From NCBI GenBank assembly GCA_035569495.1, contig DATMMX010000057.1, forward strand, positions 1-64,000: DNA of 64,000 bases, written 5' to 3'. The stretch is from DASRDZ01 sp035569495. GTDB taxonomy: Bacteria > Chloroflexota > Dormibacteria > Aeolococcales > Aeolococcaceae. The notes below the pieces were generated by a model. The model did no database searches and was not told where the DNA came from. It worked only from the letters and a program-made list of their open reading frames with translations. Made by a program: the position numbers and the translations under genes. Position 1 is the first letter of the stretch. Each line of letters begins with the position of its first letter. Of this stretch, positions 63,579 through 64,000 are shown in pieces.

Positions 63579-64000
63579 ATGGAGCGACCAGGAGCCCGAG
63601 GCCTCCTCGACGCGACGCGGGAGGAGGCGCGGGAACGCGAACGGCGCATCGCCCACCTCACCCGCAAGCGCATCAAGCAGCGCGACAAGGCGGCCGAGCA
63701 GCGCGCCCACACCCTGCTCGACGAACTCCAGGACGGTCGCGGCATCACCCGCCGGGAGCTGCGCGAGCTGGCCGCTCCCAGCGGGCTCGCGGTGGTCAGC
63801 CTCTACCTGTCACTCGGACCCGTCGACCAGCAGTGGCCCAAGCCGCTGCTGACCGTGTTCCATTCTCTGCGCACGGTCGAGCTGGAGGCGCAGCGCAACC
63901 TGGTCGAAGCGCTCGACCACAATGCTCGCATCGCCCTCGACCTCGACCTTCGCGAGATTGAAAGCTTCCTCGAACAGCTGCCTCATCAGCCCAGGGCGCG
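63579..64000 (+). CDS. Possible bacterial archaeo-eukaryotic-release-factor-like (baeRF) protein, cut by window edge
   Basis: Starts ATG 63579 and runs off the window with 140 codons visible. A basic coiled coil (residues about 10-50, RKRIKQRDKAAEQRAHTLLD) precedes ITRRELRELAAPSGLAVVSLYLSLGPVDQQWP. The SLYL-x-[LT]xP start of the beta-strand is as in baeRF/eRF1 domain 1 proteins. The assignment is tentative as the diagnostic C-terminal half is outside the window. AGGAG lies about 9 bases before the ATG. Confidence 0.6.
   Translation, partial: MERPGARGLLDATREEARERERRIAHLTRKRIKQRDKAAEQRAHTLLDELQDGRGITRRELRELAAPSGLAVVSLYLSLGPVDQQWPKPLLTVFHSLRTVELEAQRNLVEALDHNARIALDLDLREIESFLEQLPHQPRA

Overview
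The window is very GC-rich (about 70%), gene-dense bacterial chromosome with no rRNA, tRNA, CRISPR array, insertion sequence or phage gene that I could see. Gene content (Ni-superoxide dismutase with its maturation protease, a three-gene proton-translocating transhydrogenase, citramalate synthase, MocR, MarR and PucR/CdaR-type regulators, ECF sigma factors, class F sortase, oligopeptidase B and three molybdenum-hydroxylase systems including a form I CO dehydrogenase) and the many apparently leaderless genes point to an aerobic soil bacterium on the Actinomycetota/Chloroflexota/Dormibacterota side of the tree. A Candidatus Dormibacterota-like organism fits best, but this is inference and not proven by the sequence.

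Layout. 0-8 kb: sodN (cut by the left edge) divergent from sodX; a PP2C phosphatase behind a terminator-bearing leader; a PAS-GAF3-GGDEF-EAL protein; two very small Cys proteins; a PucR/CdaR-type regulator; a GerW-like protein. 8-19 kb: cimA behind a possible attenuator, a lipoprotein, purU, a split-barrel flavin protein, small proteins, a PrdB/GrdB-family selenoprotein with an in-frame UGA and SECIS-like hairpin, a SnoaL-like protein, a lipoate-ligase-like protein, pntAa-pntAb-pntB and a glutaredoxin-thioredoxin reductase fusion. 19-30 kb: MarR, EamA exporter and flavin protein facing a MocR regulator; phosphatase, peroxiredoxin and lipoprotein; an ECF-sigma/beta-propeller membrane fusion; a second ECF sigma factor; a thiolase. 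30-41 kb: oligopeptidase B, a CGNR regulator across a palindromic operator from two tiny genes, sortase, an AlkA-like glycosylase, a VOC protein, coiled-coil proteins, an esterase, acetoacetyl-CoA synthetase and a flippase-like membrane protein.

41.6-60.4 kb is a molybdenum-hydroxylase island. Cluster A (plus strand) is coxS-coxL-coxM (form II) followed by coxD, coxE, coxG (opposite strand), an XdhC protein and a molybdopterin-binding protein. Cluster B (minus strand) is coxM-coxS-coxL with the AYRCSFR active-site loop of form I aerobic CO dehydrogenase, followed by an XdhC protein fused to a YHS domain and a MocA-like nucleotidyltransferase. Cluster C is coxM-coxL (form II) on the minus strand with its coxS on the opposite strand, tail to tail. 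The coxD/E/F/G-type maturation genes beside cluster A and the XdhC-YHS/MocA pair beside cluster B could together mature all three enzymes. The last 3.5 kb holds an OsmC-like protein, a small secreted peptide, a Tat-exported PHP/CehA-like metallohydrolase broken by a one-base frameshift, and the start of a release-factor-like (baeRF) protein.

Two themes stand out. Selenocysteine decoding is strongly suggested by the PrdB-family gene and may also extend a small Cys/His protein at 5.4 kb. Many transcription units also start with a TANNNT box 7-10 bases before the start codon and no Shine-Dalgarno, as expected for leaderless mRNAs, whereas operon-internal genes use Shine-Dalgarno sites or ATGA/GTGA overlaps.
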